Positions 8,463-16,576 of a stretch of DNA of 64,000 bases are shown in pieces. The stretch comes from Allopusillimonas lactea. Its GTDB lineage: Bacteria > Pseudomonadota > Gammaproteobacteria > Burkholderiales > Burkholderiaceae_B. The stretch covers positions 1 to 64,000 of the forward strand of contig NZ_JAJJOZ010000008.1 of NCBI RefSeq assembly GCF_021653995.1. Direction: 5' to 3'. Both the position numbers and the translations under genes were made by a program. Position 1 is the first letter of the stretch; each line of letters opens with the position of its first letter. The notes below the pieces were generated by a model. That model made no database searches. It saw only the letters and a list, made by a program, of their open reading frames with translations, and was not told where the DNA came from.

Positions 8463-8553
8463 GCGCTCCCGCACTTCAGGGGGAAATGTGTTGCTTTTAT
8501 TTATGGCCCCGCCAATCAAGGATTGGAGCATCTTCAAAATCCGGCAGTATTCA
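8457..8553 (-). mobile_element. Decayed IS3-family left end with OrfA start
   Basis: The minus strand from 8553 reads as a leader related to the IS end at 1-76. It continues into codons for N-K-S-N-T-F-P-P-E-V-R-E-R-A-V, a clear IS3 OrfA opening. The start codon is ATA instead of ATG and the homology stops after about 16 codons at 8457, so this is a dead fragment. It has the same orientation as the copy at the left edge; together they bracket the acyl-CoA operon. Confidence 0.7.
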
Positions 8554-8626
8554 ATGTGAGCGATTGATTGGGAGGTAAAGATTATATTGGGGGCGAGTAT
8601 GCGGTTATTTCCAAAAAGTATTGGCA

Positions 8627-8659
8627 AAGCGCTTACGCAAATTAAAAAAGCACTTACGC
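8627..8659. repeat. Short direct repeat beside the tRNA-Thr terminator
   Basis: AAGCGCTTACGC at 8627-8638 and AAGCACTTACGC at 8648-8659 differ at one base. The second copy is the outer arm of the tRNA-Thr terminator. The extra arm may be a leftover of recombination at the tRNA 3' flank. Confidence 0.45.
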
Positions 8660-8687
8660 CAACCCCGTGGAGTTGGTGTAAGTGCTT
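8644..8687 (-). terminator. Rho-independent terminator of tRNA-Thr
   Basis: Arms at 8648-8663 and 8672-8687 pair over 16 positions with a single G-T wobble around an eight-base loop. On the minus strand the hairpin is followed by six T (8649-8644). It lies nine bases after the CCA end of the tRNA. Confidence 0.9.
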
Positions 8688-8695
8688 GAAAACGT

Positions 8696-8771
8696 TGGTG
8701 CCGGAGAGAAGATTCGAACTTCCGACCTTCGCATTACGAATGCGCTGCTCTACCAGCTGAGCTACACCGGC
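8696..8771 (-). tRNA. tRNA-Thr (anticodon CGU)
   Basis: The minus strand folds as a standard tRNA: acceptor GCCGGTG, D-arm AGCTCAGCTGGTAGAGC, anticodon stem GCGCA/TGCGA with anticodon CGT in TTCGTAA, T-loop TTCGAAT, and encoded CCA at 8698-8696. The acceptor has a T-T mismatch at pair 6-67. A -10 like TATAAT sits at 8821-8816 with a weak CTGGCA -35 17 bases further. The AT-rich region starts just beyond its 3' end; tRNA 3' ends are common integration sites. Confidence 0.93.
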
Positions 8772-8815
8772 CCGGTGTCACGTTGCCGGCAGGCCCGGCG
8801 TCGGTGAAGTCCGCT

Positions 8816-8844
8816 ATTATACATGGTTTTGCCAAGGCTGCCAG
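8816..8844 (-). promoter_or_regulatory. Probable sigma-70 promoter of tRNA-Thr
   Basis: On the minus strand TATAAT (8821-8816) is preceded at 17 bases by CTGGCA (8844-8839), four of six bases matching a -35. The mature tRNA starts 44 bases downstream. Confidence 0.5.
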
Positions 8845-8976
8845 CGGCCGGGCTGTAAGCGCGGCTTGGCCCAGGCCGCTTGCAGAGTCGGCAATTGTCA
8901 TGTTGCCGTCGGTGGCTATACGAGGATCGCCCCTGGTCGCCGATGCGGGCTTGGGGGGCGCTGCGTGATTTGTGTC

Positions 8977-9954
8977 TCAGTTAGAGGCCTGGATATTGGC
9001 TTTGTCGATGACGGTGCGCCATTTGCCTACCTCGGCGTCTATCGCCGCGCGGGCTTGCGCTGGTGCTTCGTAGCCCACCACCACGCCTTGGTTCAGCAAC
9101 GCTTCCTGCACCGCCTTGCTCTGCAGGCTTTTCTGCACTGCGTCAGTCAGCAGCTTAATGCGGTCCGCTGGGGTGCCGGCGGGGGCCAGCAGGCCGAACA
9201 TAGACGTTACTTCAAAGTCATCCAGCCCGGCTTCTTTGGCAGTGGGCACATCGGGGAGTGTGGGTGCGCGGCTGGCGGACGTGACTGCCAAGGCTTTGAT
9301 GGCACCCGACTTAATGAAGGCCTGTGCGGCTGGCACGGTATCGATCATGGTGTTGACCTGGCCGCCGACCAGATCCGTCATGGCGGGGCCGCTGCCGCGA
9401 TAGGGCACCGATATCATTTTTACGTTTGCGGTGAGGCCGAACAGGGCGCTGGCCATATGCTGGGGCGACCCGGTGCCCGCCGAGGCGATGGTGTAGCCAT
9501 CGGGGTTCTTGTGGGAGGCGGTGATCAGTTCGGTCAGCGTGGACACCTTGACGGATGGGTGAGTGACAAACACCAAAGGTACCCGGCCGACAATGGCAAC
9601 AGGGTCGAAATCCTTGCCCAGGTTATAGGTGACGTTCTTGGCGTACAGGTTCTGGTAGATCGAGTGGCTGGTGAGCGCGCCCAGCAACAGGGTGTAGCCA
9701 TCCGGCTTTGCGCGTGCGACTTCGGCGGCGCCGATGCTGCCGGATGCGCCGCTGCGGTTATCGATGACAACCGAGGTGCCGAGCGTTTCGCCCAATGCTT
9801 TGCCGACGACGCGGCCAATGACGTCTGTTGCGCCGCCTGGTGGATAGGGCACGATCAGCTTGATGGGCTGATCGGGGTAATTGGCATGAGCGGCCATGCC
9901 GGTCAGGGCCAGGCCGGCGGCCAGGCAGGTAGTCAAGGCGTGCTTCAGTATCAC
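8977..9954 (-). CDS. Bug/TctC-family periplasmic substrate receptor
   Basis: A second Bug-type receptor, 325 residues. The GTG at 9954 is supported by AGGAG seven bases upstream. A signal peptide ends near residue 24 (A-A-H-A), followed by Y-P-D-Q-P-I-K-L-I-V-P-Y-P-P-G-G-A-T-D, the family opening, and later G-S-P-Q-H-M-A and V-P-Y-R-G-S-G-P-A-M. It diverges from the IlvD/Edd gene across 125 bases holding an AT-rich palindrome, so joint control by the GntR protein is plausible. It is GC-rich, unlike the island receptor, and probably binds a hydroxy or sugar acid. Confidence 0.88.
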   Translation of the reverse strand: MILKHALTTCLAAGLALTGMAAHANYPDQPIKLIVPYPPGGATDVIGRVVGKALGETLGTSVVIDNRSGASGSIGAAEVARAKPDGYTLLLGALTSHSIYQNLYAKNVTYNLGKDFDPVAIVGRVPLVFVTHPSVKVSTLTELITASHKNPDGYTIASAGTGSPQHMASALFGLTANVKMISVPYRGSGPAMTDLVGGQVNTMIDTVPAAQAFIKSGAIKALAVTSASRAPTLPDVPTAKEAGLDDFEVTSMFGLLAPAGTPADRIKLLTDAVQKSLQSKAVQEALLNQGVVVGYEAPAQARAAIDAEVGKWRTVIDKANIQASN

Positions 9955-10041
9955 GGAACGTCTCCTCTTGGGTATTCATGCAGCGGTGCCAATTAACGTC
10001 TTGCATAAGCAAGGTGCTTGCAGGCATGGCTGTGTTTGATC

Positions 10042-10053
10042 AATAATATTATT
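10042..10053. promoter_or_regulatory. Palindrome between the Bug receptor and IlvD-like genes
   Basis: AATAATATTATT is a perfect 12-bp palindrome in an AT-rich patch, 27 bases before the dehydratase ATG. It is a candidate operator for the GntR/FCD regulator two genes downstream, though AT palindromes also arise by chance. Confidence 0.35.
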
Positions 10054-10079
10054 AATAATCTGATCGGCAATGTAGCAAA

Positions 10080-11834
10080 ATGACTCGAAAAGCACAACCT
10101 CCGCAATCCAGCGACCCAACCCAGGGCTTTCGCAAGGGGCTCACCAATTATGGGGACACGGGCTTTTCGCTGTTCCTGCGCAAGGCCTTTATCAAAGGTG
10201 CTGGTTATACGGATGACGCGCTGGATCGCCCGGTTATCGGCATCGTCAACACCGGTAGCGCCTATAACCCCTGCCACGGCAATGCGCCGCAACTGATCGA
10301 GGCGGTCAAGCGCGGTGTTCTGATGGCGGGCGGCCTGCCCATGGACTTTCCCACTATCTCTGTCCATGAAAGTTTTTCCCATCCGACCAGCATGTACCTG
10401 CGCAATCTGATGTCCATCGACACAGAAGAAATGGTGCGCGCGCAACCCATGGACGGTGTAGTGCTGATCGGTGGCTGCGACAAGACTGTGCCGGCCCAGC
10501 TCATGGGCGCGGCGTCGGCGGGCGTGCCAGCCATCCAGCTCGTCACGGGCTCAATGCTTACCGGTTCGCATCGCGGTGTACGCGTGGGTGCGTGCACTGA
10601 TTGCCGGCGCTATTGGGGTAGTTATCGCGCGGCAGAGATCGATGATCAGGAGATCGCCGACGTCAACAACCAGTTGGTGGCCAGTGTGGGCACCTGCTCA
10701 GTGATGGGTACGGCCAGCACCATGGCGTGCATGACAGAAGCATTGGGCATGATGGTGAGTGGCGGTGCCGCGCCACCCGCTGTGACAGCCGACCGCGCCC
10801 GTATTGCGGAGATGACGGGCGCCACTGCTGTGCGCATCGCACGTTCCGGCCTGACACCCGACCTAGTCATGACGCAGAAAGCATTCGAGAATGCCCTGCG
10901 CGTGCTGTTGGCCATAGGCGGATCGACTAACGGCATCATTCACCTGACGGCAATCGCCGGGCGCCTGGGCTTTAGCGTGGACCTCGCACGGGTCGATGCA
11001 CTGAGCCGCGAGACGCCTGTGCTGATCGACCTGAAGCCTTCGGGTCAGTTCTACATGGAAGACTTCCACAAGGCGGGCGGCGTGCCGGCCCTGTTGCGAG
11101 AACTGCGTCCGCTGCTGCACCTGGATGCGATGACGATATCGGGCCAGACGCTGGGCGAAGTGCTGGGCGCGATGCCCGCGCCGTTCCCGCAATCGGTCAT
11201 CCGCCCGTCCTCGGACCCCATTTATCCGCAAGGCGGCATCGCCGTGCTGTCGGGCAATCTGGCGCCCGATTGCGCCATCATCAAACAGTCTGCCGCGCGC
11301 GCGGATTTGATGGAGCATGAGGGGCGGGCGGTGGTGTTTGAAGACGCTGAGGATATGGCGCGCCGCATCGACAGCGATGAACTGGATGTGCGGCCCGAGG
11401 ATGTGCTGGTGCTCAAGAATATCGGCCCCACTGGCGCGCCTGGCATGCCCGAGGCGGGGTATATTCCCATCCCCAGAAAACTGGCGCGCCAGGGCGTGAA
11501 GGATATGCTGCGGATTTCCGATGGCCGGATGAGCGGCACGGCTGCCGGCACCATTGTGCTGCACGTGGCGCCCGAAGCTGCCATTGGCGGCCCGCTGGCG
11601 GTGGTGCGCAACGGCGACCGCATACGCCTGAGCGTAAAAGGGCGCACGCTGCAATTACTGGTGCCCGACGAGGAAATTGCAGCACGGCTGGCGACGCAGG
11701 CTATCAGCCGGCCCACCGCCGAACGAGGCTATCGCAAGTTGTATCTGGATTCCGTCACCCAGGCGGGGCAAGGGGTGGATTTCGACTTCCTGATGCCGCA
11801 AACTAATAAAGGTATTGTTCCCGGGCCTCGCTGA
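10080..11834 (+). CDS. IlvD/Edd-family dehydratase (sugar-acid dehydratase-like)
   Basis: The 584-residue protein belongs to the iron-sulfur dehydratase family that removes water from 2,3-dihydroxy acids. The three cluster-ligand cysteines are visible: Cys65 in N-P-C-H-G-N, Cys133 in G-G-C-D-K-T and Cys206 in G-T-C-S-V-M-G-T-A-S-T. This matches the spacing of L-arabonate/xylonate-type dehydratases, which hold a [2Fe-2S] cluster. The context (Bug receptor, GntR regulator, hydroxyacyl dehydrogenase-like oxidoreductase) suggests sugar-acid breakdown rather than branched-chain amino acid synthesis. No clear ribosome site precedes the ATG. Substrate not determined. Confidence 0.85.
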   Translation: MTRKAQPPQSSDPTQGFRKGLTNYGDTGFSLFLRKAFIKGAGYTDDALDRPVIGIVNTGSAYNPCHGNAPQLIEAVKRGVLMAGGLPMDFPTISVHESFSHPTSMYLRNLMSIDTEEMVRAQPMDGVVLIGGCDKTVPAQLMGAASAGVPAIQLVTGSMLTGSHRGVRVGACTDCRRYWGSYRAAEIDDQEIADVNNQLVASVGTCSVMGTASTMACMTEALGMMVSGGAAPPAVTADRARIAEMTGATAVRIARSGLTPDLVMTQKAFENALRVLLAIGGSTNGIIHLTAIAGRLGFSVDLARVDALSRETPVLIDLKPSGQFYMEDFHKAGGVPALLRELRPLLHLDAMTISGQTLGEVLGAMPAPFPQSVIRPSSDPIYPQGGIAVLSGNLAPDCAIIKQSAARADLMEHEGRAVVFEDAEDMARRIDSDELDVRPEDVLVLKNIGPTGAPGMPEAGYIPIPRKLARQGVKDMLRISDGRMSGTAAGTIVLHVAPEAAIGGPLAVVRNGDRIRLSVKGRTLQLLVPDEEIAARLATQAISRPTAERGYRKLYLDSVTQAGQGVDFDFLMPQTNKGIVPGPR

Positions 11835-11843
11835 CTTTGCCGT

Positions 11844-12515
11844 ATGAATGCTCCAGACCACCATATATCAGGCGCGCCAACCCTGGCCGCTATTGTCGGA
11901 GAGCTCGAAGAGGACATTGTCCTGGGTTTTCTGCATCCCAAAGAAAGATTGGTCGAAGACGACCTGATGCAGCGCTTCGGTGTGAAGCGGCACGTCATAC
12001 GCGCAGCGCTGGCCGAACTGGTGAAGCTAGGCATTGTCGAACATCGCAAGAACGTAGGCGCGGTTGTGCGGTCCTACAACTACAAGGAAGTCGCCGATCT
12101 GTACGAGATGCGCGACTTGCTCGAAGGCGAGGCTGCCCGTCGGATGGCCTGCCCCGCGGATCCAGACGACGTTGGGCGTTTGCGCGCGTTGCAGGCCGCG
12201 CATGATGCGGCGGTGCAGGCAGGCGATCCGCGCAGGATCTTCAAGACCAACATGGCCTTTCATGCGGCGCTGTTTGCGCTTTGCCCCAACACAGTGCTGG
12301 CTGCGGCGATCCGCTACCATTACACGCAAACGCACGCCATACGGTATGCCTCGGCCACGTCGCCGCAGGCGCAGCAGCGCTCACGCCAAGAGCATCACGG
12401 CATTATCGACGCCCTTGCACAGGGCGATCGCAAAACGCTGGTGCGCCTGTGCCGCGAGCACATCCGCCCCGCACGCGACGAATATCTATCGATGAACCGG
12501 CATTATCTCGGTTAA
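11844..12515 (+). CDS. GntR-family regulator, FadR/FCD subfamily
   Basis: The 223-residue protein has an N-terminal winged helix-turn-helix (residues about 12-75; V-E-D-D-L-M-Q-R-F-G-V-K-R-H-V-I-R-A-A-L) and an all-helical FCD effector domain (L-Y-E-M-R-D-L-L-E-G-E-A near residue 85; His residues at F-H-A-A-L and H-H-G-I-I suit a metal-bound effector site). It follows the dehydratase by nine bases, so it is co-transcribed and probably represses its own operon until a carboxylate ligand binds. Confidence 0.88.
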   Translation: MNAPDHHISGAPTLAAIVGELEEDIVLGFLHPKERLVEDDLMQRFGVKRHVIRAALAELVKLGIVEHRKNVGAVVRSYNYKEVADLYEMRDLLEGEAARRMACPADPDDVGRLRALQAAHDAAVQAGDPRRIFKTNMAFHAALFALCPNTVLAAAIRYHYTQTHAIRYASATSPQAQQRSRQEHHGIIDALAQGDRKTLVRLCREHIRPARDEYLSMNRHYLG

Positions 12516-12667
12516 TGGTGCGTCGGGGCAGGTGTGTGCTTGCGTGCGTTCCTCGCGTCGTGGCGTTCGCCGTGCACGCGTGCTGGCAAAGGCAGATGGG
12601 CGAACGGTACGCGGGTGAACGGCAGATGTTCATTTCAAGTTTGATTGTTTCTTCAGGGTAGAAAACC

Positions 12668-13627
12668 ATGTCTCAGAAAAAAATCCTCGGCGCGCCCTCC
12701 GCGTCGCGCGCGGTGGTGGTCGGTGGCGGCACCATGGGTGCCGATGTGGCGGTGGTACTGCTGCGCGCCAATTGTCCGGTCAGTGTGGTCGAGCCGCGCA
12801 CCGAGGCGCACGAAGCTATCCGTGCGCGTGTGGGCGCCAACCTCGCCGAGATCGGCTGTACGGGCAATGCCGGTCTGCTCACGTTGGCAGCAAGCGTCGA
12901 GGATGTGGACTGGAACCAGATTGATCTGATGATTGAATGCATCCCCGAGCGCTTGGATCTGAAGCAGGCACTGTTTGCGCGGCTGGCTGAACTGGCGCCC
13001 GAGTCTGTCCTGCTGGCCAGCAACAGCTCCAGCTTCCCCATCAGTGCCATTGCTCAAGGCCTGCCCACGCGTGCGCGCATGCTGGGCCTTCATTTTTTCA
13101 TGCCTGCGCACATCGTGCCGCTGGCCGAGGTTGTTCTTGGCCCCGACACCGATGCAGACCAGGCCGAGAGTGTGGCGGCGTTCATGCGCCGCTGCGGCTC
13201 GGTGCCCATCATCGTGCGCAAGGATGTTCCCGGGTTCGTAGGCAATCGCCTGCAGCATGCGCTGGCGCGCGAAGCCTTCAGTATGATCGAGGCGGGTATC
13301 GTATCGCCCGAAGACATCGACAACGCGGTGCGCTTCGGCTTTGGCTTCCGCTATCTGGCGGCGGGTCCAGTCATGCAGAAAGAGCACGCGGGGCTGGACG
13401 TCCACGCCGCCGCAGCAGCAACAATCTATCCCTCGCTGTCTAATGTGGCACAACCGCCCGAGGTGCTGGCCAGCAAGCCCAAGGAAGGCAAGCTGGGCAT
13501 GAAGACCGGGCAGGGGTTCTATCCCTGGACGCCTGAAACTATCGCAGCGGAACGCAAGCGTTACGATGAGGCGCTGCGAGCGGGCTTGAAGATTCTCGCT
13601 GCCGATCTGCCCGAGATTCAGCCCTGA
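12668..13627 (+). CDS. 3-hydroxyacyl-CoA dehydrogenase family oxidoreductase
   Basis: The 319-residue protein opens with a Rossmann fold for NAD (V-V-V-G-G-G-T-M-G-A, residues about 15-24). It continues with the family's C-terminal helical domain: D-V-P-G-F-V-G-N-R-L-Q-H-A near 190 and G-M-K-T-G-Q-G-F-Y-P-W near 285. Members oxidise 3-hydroxyacyl-CoA, L-gulonate, carnitine or similar 3-hydroxy acids. Next to a sugar-acid dehydratase a free hydroxy acid is as likely as a CoA ester. It lies 152 bases after the GntR gene and may have its own promoter. Confidence 0.82.
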   Translation: MSQKKILGAPSASRAVVVGGGTMGADVAVVLLRANCPVSVVEPRTEAHEAIRARVGANLAEIGCTGNAGLLTLAASVEDVDWNQIDLMIECIPERLDLKQALFARLAELAPESVLLASNSSSFPISAIAQGLPTRARMLGLHFFMPAHIVPLAEVVLGPDTDADQAESVAAFMRRCGSVPIIVRKDVPGFVGNRLQHALAREAFSMIEAGIVSPEDIDNAVRFGFGFRYLAAGPVMQKEHAGLDVHAAAAATIYPSLSNVAQPPEVLASKPKEGKLGMKTGQGFYPWTPETIAAERKRYDEALRAGLKILAADLPEIQP

Positions 13628-13887
13628 TTGGGCATGGGCTTGCGCCAACCCAGGCTTGGGGTGGCGATTAAGCCGGGCCTGGGCGTGGGTTGGCAGAGGG
13701 CTCGAATGGGTTCGGGTCTACGCTCGCGCTGGGAGCGGTTTCCCGACTGCGGTTGGGAAGCGGCCGCTGGCGCAACGTGTCCGCGTCATGCCGCCACTGG
13801 CGCAACGGCGCCCGGCATGGGTACTATGTGGCCCATGATGCGTATTCTTGCCAATGAGCCGCGCCTGCCGACGGCCGGGAGAGCCTG

Positions 13888-14277
13888 ATGGGAACCATTG
13901 CTACCTTGATGCTGCTGGCAGCCCTGCTGCCTTATTGCGCCGCCGTTGCTGCCAAAGCCGGCGGCAAGTCATACGATAATGACGACCCACGCGCGTGGCT
14001 GGCCCGTCAGGCTGGCTGGCGTGCGCGTGCCAACGCGGCACAAGCCAACCTGTTCGAAGGCCTGCCGTTCTTTTACGGGGCGGTGTTGTTTGCCCTGTAC
14101 GGGCAGGCCGTGCGCGGTACTCTGGTCGGCCTGATGGCAGCCTGGGTTGTTGTGCGCATTCTGTATATCGTCATTTATGTGGCGGGCTACGGCAGCCTGC
14201 GCACGGCCGTATGGGGCGTGGCGCTGGTGCTCAATATTGCCATCCTGTTCAGCCCGCAACTGTTCGGGCTTGCCTGA
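13888..14277 (+). CDS. MAPEG-family membrane protein
   Basis: The 129-residue protein has four hydrophobic segments and the MAPEG-like block R-A-N-A-A-Q-A-N-L-F-E-G-L-P-F-F near residues 47-62, where family members bind glutathione or lipids. Bacterial members are mostly uncharacterised. It stands alone after a GC-rich 260-base gap with short repeats (CTGGCGCAACG twice near 13767-13806). Confidence 0.8.
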   Translation: MGTIATLMLLAALLPYCAAVAAKAGGKSYDNDDPRAWLARQAGWRARANAAQANLFEGLPFFYGAVLFALYGQAVRGTLVGLMAAWVVVRILYIVIYVAGYGSLRTAVWGVALVLNIAILFSPQLFGLA

Positions 14278-14432
14278 ACCAGGCCTTTTTGGGCGGCCCG
14301 GCGGGGCATTTGCACGCTGCATATCTGTCGAACACTGCCAGCAGCGCTTTCTGTTGCCTGGCGCTGTGATGCAAGGCAAGCGTGTACAGAATCCACGGTG
14401 GGATGCGGGCTCAGGATGCCCGCTGTTGACGG

Positions 14433-14831
14433 TCAGATATCCATTTCCTTGAAGACTTCGCTGGCTACACGGAAGGCATCGATTGCCGCCGGCACGCCGC
14501 AGTAGATGCCCGCCTGTAGAAATACCTCTTTGATCTCGTCCTTGGTCAGGCCGTTATTGATGGCGCCGCGCACATGCAGTTTCAGTTCATGAGGTCGGTT
14601 CAGGGCAGTGATCATCGCCAAGTTGAGAAAAGAGCGTGTCTTGCGGTCCAGCCCGGGACGATTCCAGATGTCGCCCCAACAGTACTGGGTGACCAATTCC
14701 TGCATATCGATGTTGAAGTCGGTTGCGTTCTGGATCGAGGCATCGACGTATTCCGCACCCAGGACAGCGCGGCGTGTGGCCAAGCCTTGGTCGAAGAGGG
14801 CGGGGTTCTTGGGGGCGTACTCGCGTGTCAT
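14433..14831 (-). CDS. pcaC: 4-carboxymuconolactone decarboxylase-like protein
   Basis: The 132-residue protein matches the PcaC/carboxymuconolactone decarboxylase family, which acts in the protocatechuate branch of the beta-ketoadipate pathway. Features include R-R-A-V-L-G-A-E-Y-V-D near residue 20, Y-C-W-G-D-I-W-N-R-P-G-L and the helical stretch H-E-L-K-L-H-V-R-G-A-I-N-N-G near 81-94, with a C-terminal G-V-P-A-A-I-D-A-F. The ATG has GGAGAAG about nine bases upstream. No other pca genes are in the window, so the pathway assignment rests on the family alone. Confidence 0.82.
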   Translation of the reverse strand: MTREYAPKNPALFDQGLATRRAVLGAEYVDASIQNATDFNIDMQELVTQYCWGDIWNRPGLDRKTRSFLNLAMITALNRPHELKLHVRGAINNGLTKDEIKEVFLQAGIYCGVPAAIDAFRVASEVFKEMDI

Positions 14832-15058
14832 GAGAAGCTTCTCCAGGCGTTGTCGAGATAAGAAACGGATTGGATGTGGAAGACGCCGGCAGCGAGATCG
14901 CCGGCGCGATGCCGCGGCGGCTGTTCAACCGCGAGCGACGCAGACAGGGTAGCAGAATCATGCGTGCGGCACGTTCGCAATTTAACCCCGAACGTGCTGC
15001 AGGCGATGCGGCTGCTTACCATTCCCCGCCTGAACGGCGAGGTTTGCTACGCGCAGGC

Positions 15059-16414
15059 TCAGGCCGGTTGTGGCCGGCGCAGGCTTGCAGCCCCCCATGC
15101 CAGGCCGATGACGGCGGCGGTAAGTGAGGCGAGCAGTACGCCCAGCTTGGCGGCCCCCAGCAGGTTCTCATCTGCGAAGGCCAGCGTCGCGATGAAAATC
15201 GACATGGTGAACCCGATACCCGCCAGCAGGCCCACCAAAGCAAGGCCACGCCACGACATACCGTCGGGCAGCGAAGACCACCCCATGCGAACCGCGAGCC
15301 AGCTCGCTGCCAATATGCCGATGGGCTTGCCCGCAACCAGGGCCGCCACGACACCGAGCATAACGTGTAGCGAACCGTCACTCCCAAGGTCGATGCCGTC
15401 GAGCGTGACGCCGGCATTGGCCAACGCAAAAAGCGGCATGACGCCATAGGCGACCCAAGGATGCAGGGCGATCTGGACACGCGAAACCGGTGGCAGCAGT
15501 TCGCGTTGCGCGCGGCGCAGTTGCTTGATTGGGCCTATCAATTGCTGGGGGGCGAGCCGCTGCGTGCTGGATTGTTCGGCGAGCGTGCCTACGGCGCGAG
15601 TGGCGATGTCCAGCGGATGAAACAGACTGCGCGTGGCCACCACGGGCGTCATCAACCCGAGCACCACGCCGGCTAGCGTGGGATGGGCGCCTGTTTGCAG
15701 CAGGCCGGCCCACAGCACCATCCCCGGAACTATATACGCATACGCCGAGCCGACGCCCATTTGTTGCAGCGATAGCACCATGACGATGCCGAGTGCGGCG
15801 ACGATCAGCCCGGAGTAGTCCAGGCCGCCAGAATAGAACAGCGCAATGATGAGCACCGCGGCGATGTCGTCGATAATGGCCAGCGCCAGTAGAAAGATGC
15901 GAACAGTGCTGGGTATGCGCCGACCCAGCAGTGCGAGCACCCCCACGGCAAAGGCGATATCGGTGGCGGTGGGCACTGCCCAGCCCTGGCTCTGCATGGG
16001 CGCGCCGCCATTGAGCATAAGATAGATGAGCGCCGGCGCGACGACGCCGCCCAGCGCCGCGATAAAGGGTAATGCGGCCAGCTTCAAACTCGAGAGGGCG
16101 CCCTCGTGGATCTCGCGCCGGATCTCCATGCCGACTACCAGGAAGAACACCGTCATCAAGGCATCGTTGATCCAGAAATGCAGTGAGCGCGAAAAGACGA
16201 CATCGCCCAAGCCGATGGATAAGGGCGTGTGCCACAGATGATGATAAGAGTCGGAGAGGGGGGAGTTGGCCCAGAGTAGGGCGACGGCGGCGGCCAGCAA
16301 CAGTACGATGCCGCTGACTGCCTCGATGTGCAAGAAGCGTTCGAGGGTTGAGAATGCCTGTTCAGCCAGTTGCTGTGCGCGCGGCAGCGATTGCCGTGAG
16401 GGGTTGCCTTGCAT
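15059..16414 (-). CDS. nhaA: Na+/H+ antiporter NhaA
   Basis: An inner-membrane antiporter that exports sodium in exchange for protons. The transport aspartates are visible in A-T-D-I-A-F-A-V-G-V-L-A-L-L-G and A-I-I-D-D-I-A-A-V-L-I-I-A-L, corresponding to Asp133 and Asp163/164 of the E. coli protein. About twelve hydrophobic segments are present. I place the start at the ATG at 16414 (451 residues), because the upstream 24 codons from a GTG are Arg/Pro-rich and unlike the family. No nhaR is adjacent. Confidence 0.93.
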   Translation of the reverse strand: MQGNPSRQSLPRAQQLAEQAFSTLERFLHIEAVSGIVLLLAAAVALLWANSPLSDSYHHLWHTPLSIGLGDVVFSRSLHFWINDALMTVFFLVVGMEIRREIHEGALSSLKLAALPFIAALGGVVAPALIYLMLNGGAPMQSQGWAVPTATDIAFAVGVLALLGRRIPSTVRIFLLALAIIDDIAAVLIIALFYSGGLDYSGLIVAALGIVMVLSLQQMGVGSAYAYIVPGMVLWAGLLQTGAHPTLAGVVLGLMTPVVATRSLFHPLDIATRAVGTLAEQSSTQRLAPQQLIGPIKQLRRAQRELLPPVSRVQIALHPWVAYGVMPLFALANAGVTLDGIDLGSDGSLHVMLGVVAALVAGKPIGILAASWLAVRMGWSSLPDGMSWRGLALVGLLAGIGFTMSIFIATLAFADENLLGAAKLGVLLASLTAAVIGLAWGAASLRRPQPA

Positions 16415-16576
16415 GGTCGTGCGTGCTCCGCGAGGCGGCCCGACCTTCGCTTGTACCTGCCCTGGGCTGCACCATGCAGCTGACACCCGGCGCCATTCTA
16501 CATGGGGGCGCGCAGGTGATCAAACTCGCGCGCTGCGCGGAGCGTGCAGCCCCGGCAGGCTATGCGAGTATGCACA

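Noticed and set aside
8276..8578. 100-residue plus-strand reading frame between LysR and tRNA-Thr
   Set aside because: It runs antisense across the decayed IS3 fragment and has no family likeness; it is probably chance.
8866..9996. 376-residue plus-strand frame over the Bug receptor gene
   Set aside because: It is the antisense frame of a clear receptor gene, Gly/Cys-rich without domain features.
10863..11654. 263-residue minus-strand frame inside the IlvD/Edd gene
   Set aside because: Antisense shadow in GC-rich coding DNA, rich in His/Arg, no motif.
12653..13648. 331-residue minus-strand frame over the hydroxyacyl-CoA dehydrogenase
   Set aside because: Exactly antisense to a Rossmann-fold gene with intact motifs.
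14405..14423. GCGGGC/GCCCGC hairpin as a terminator before pcaC's end
   Set aside because: Short stem and no T-run on either strand.
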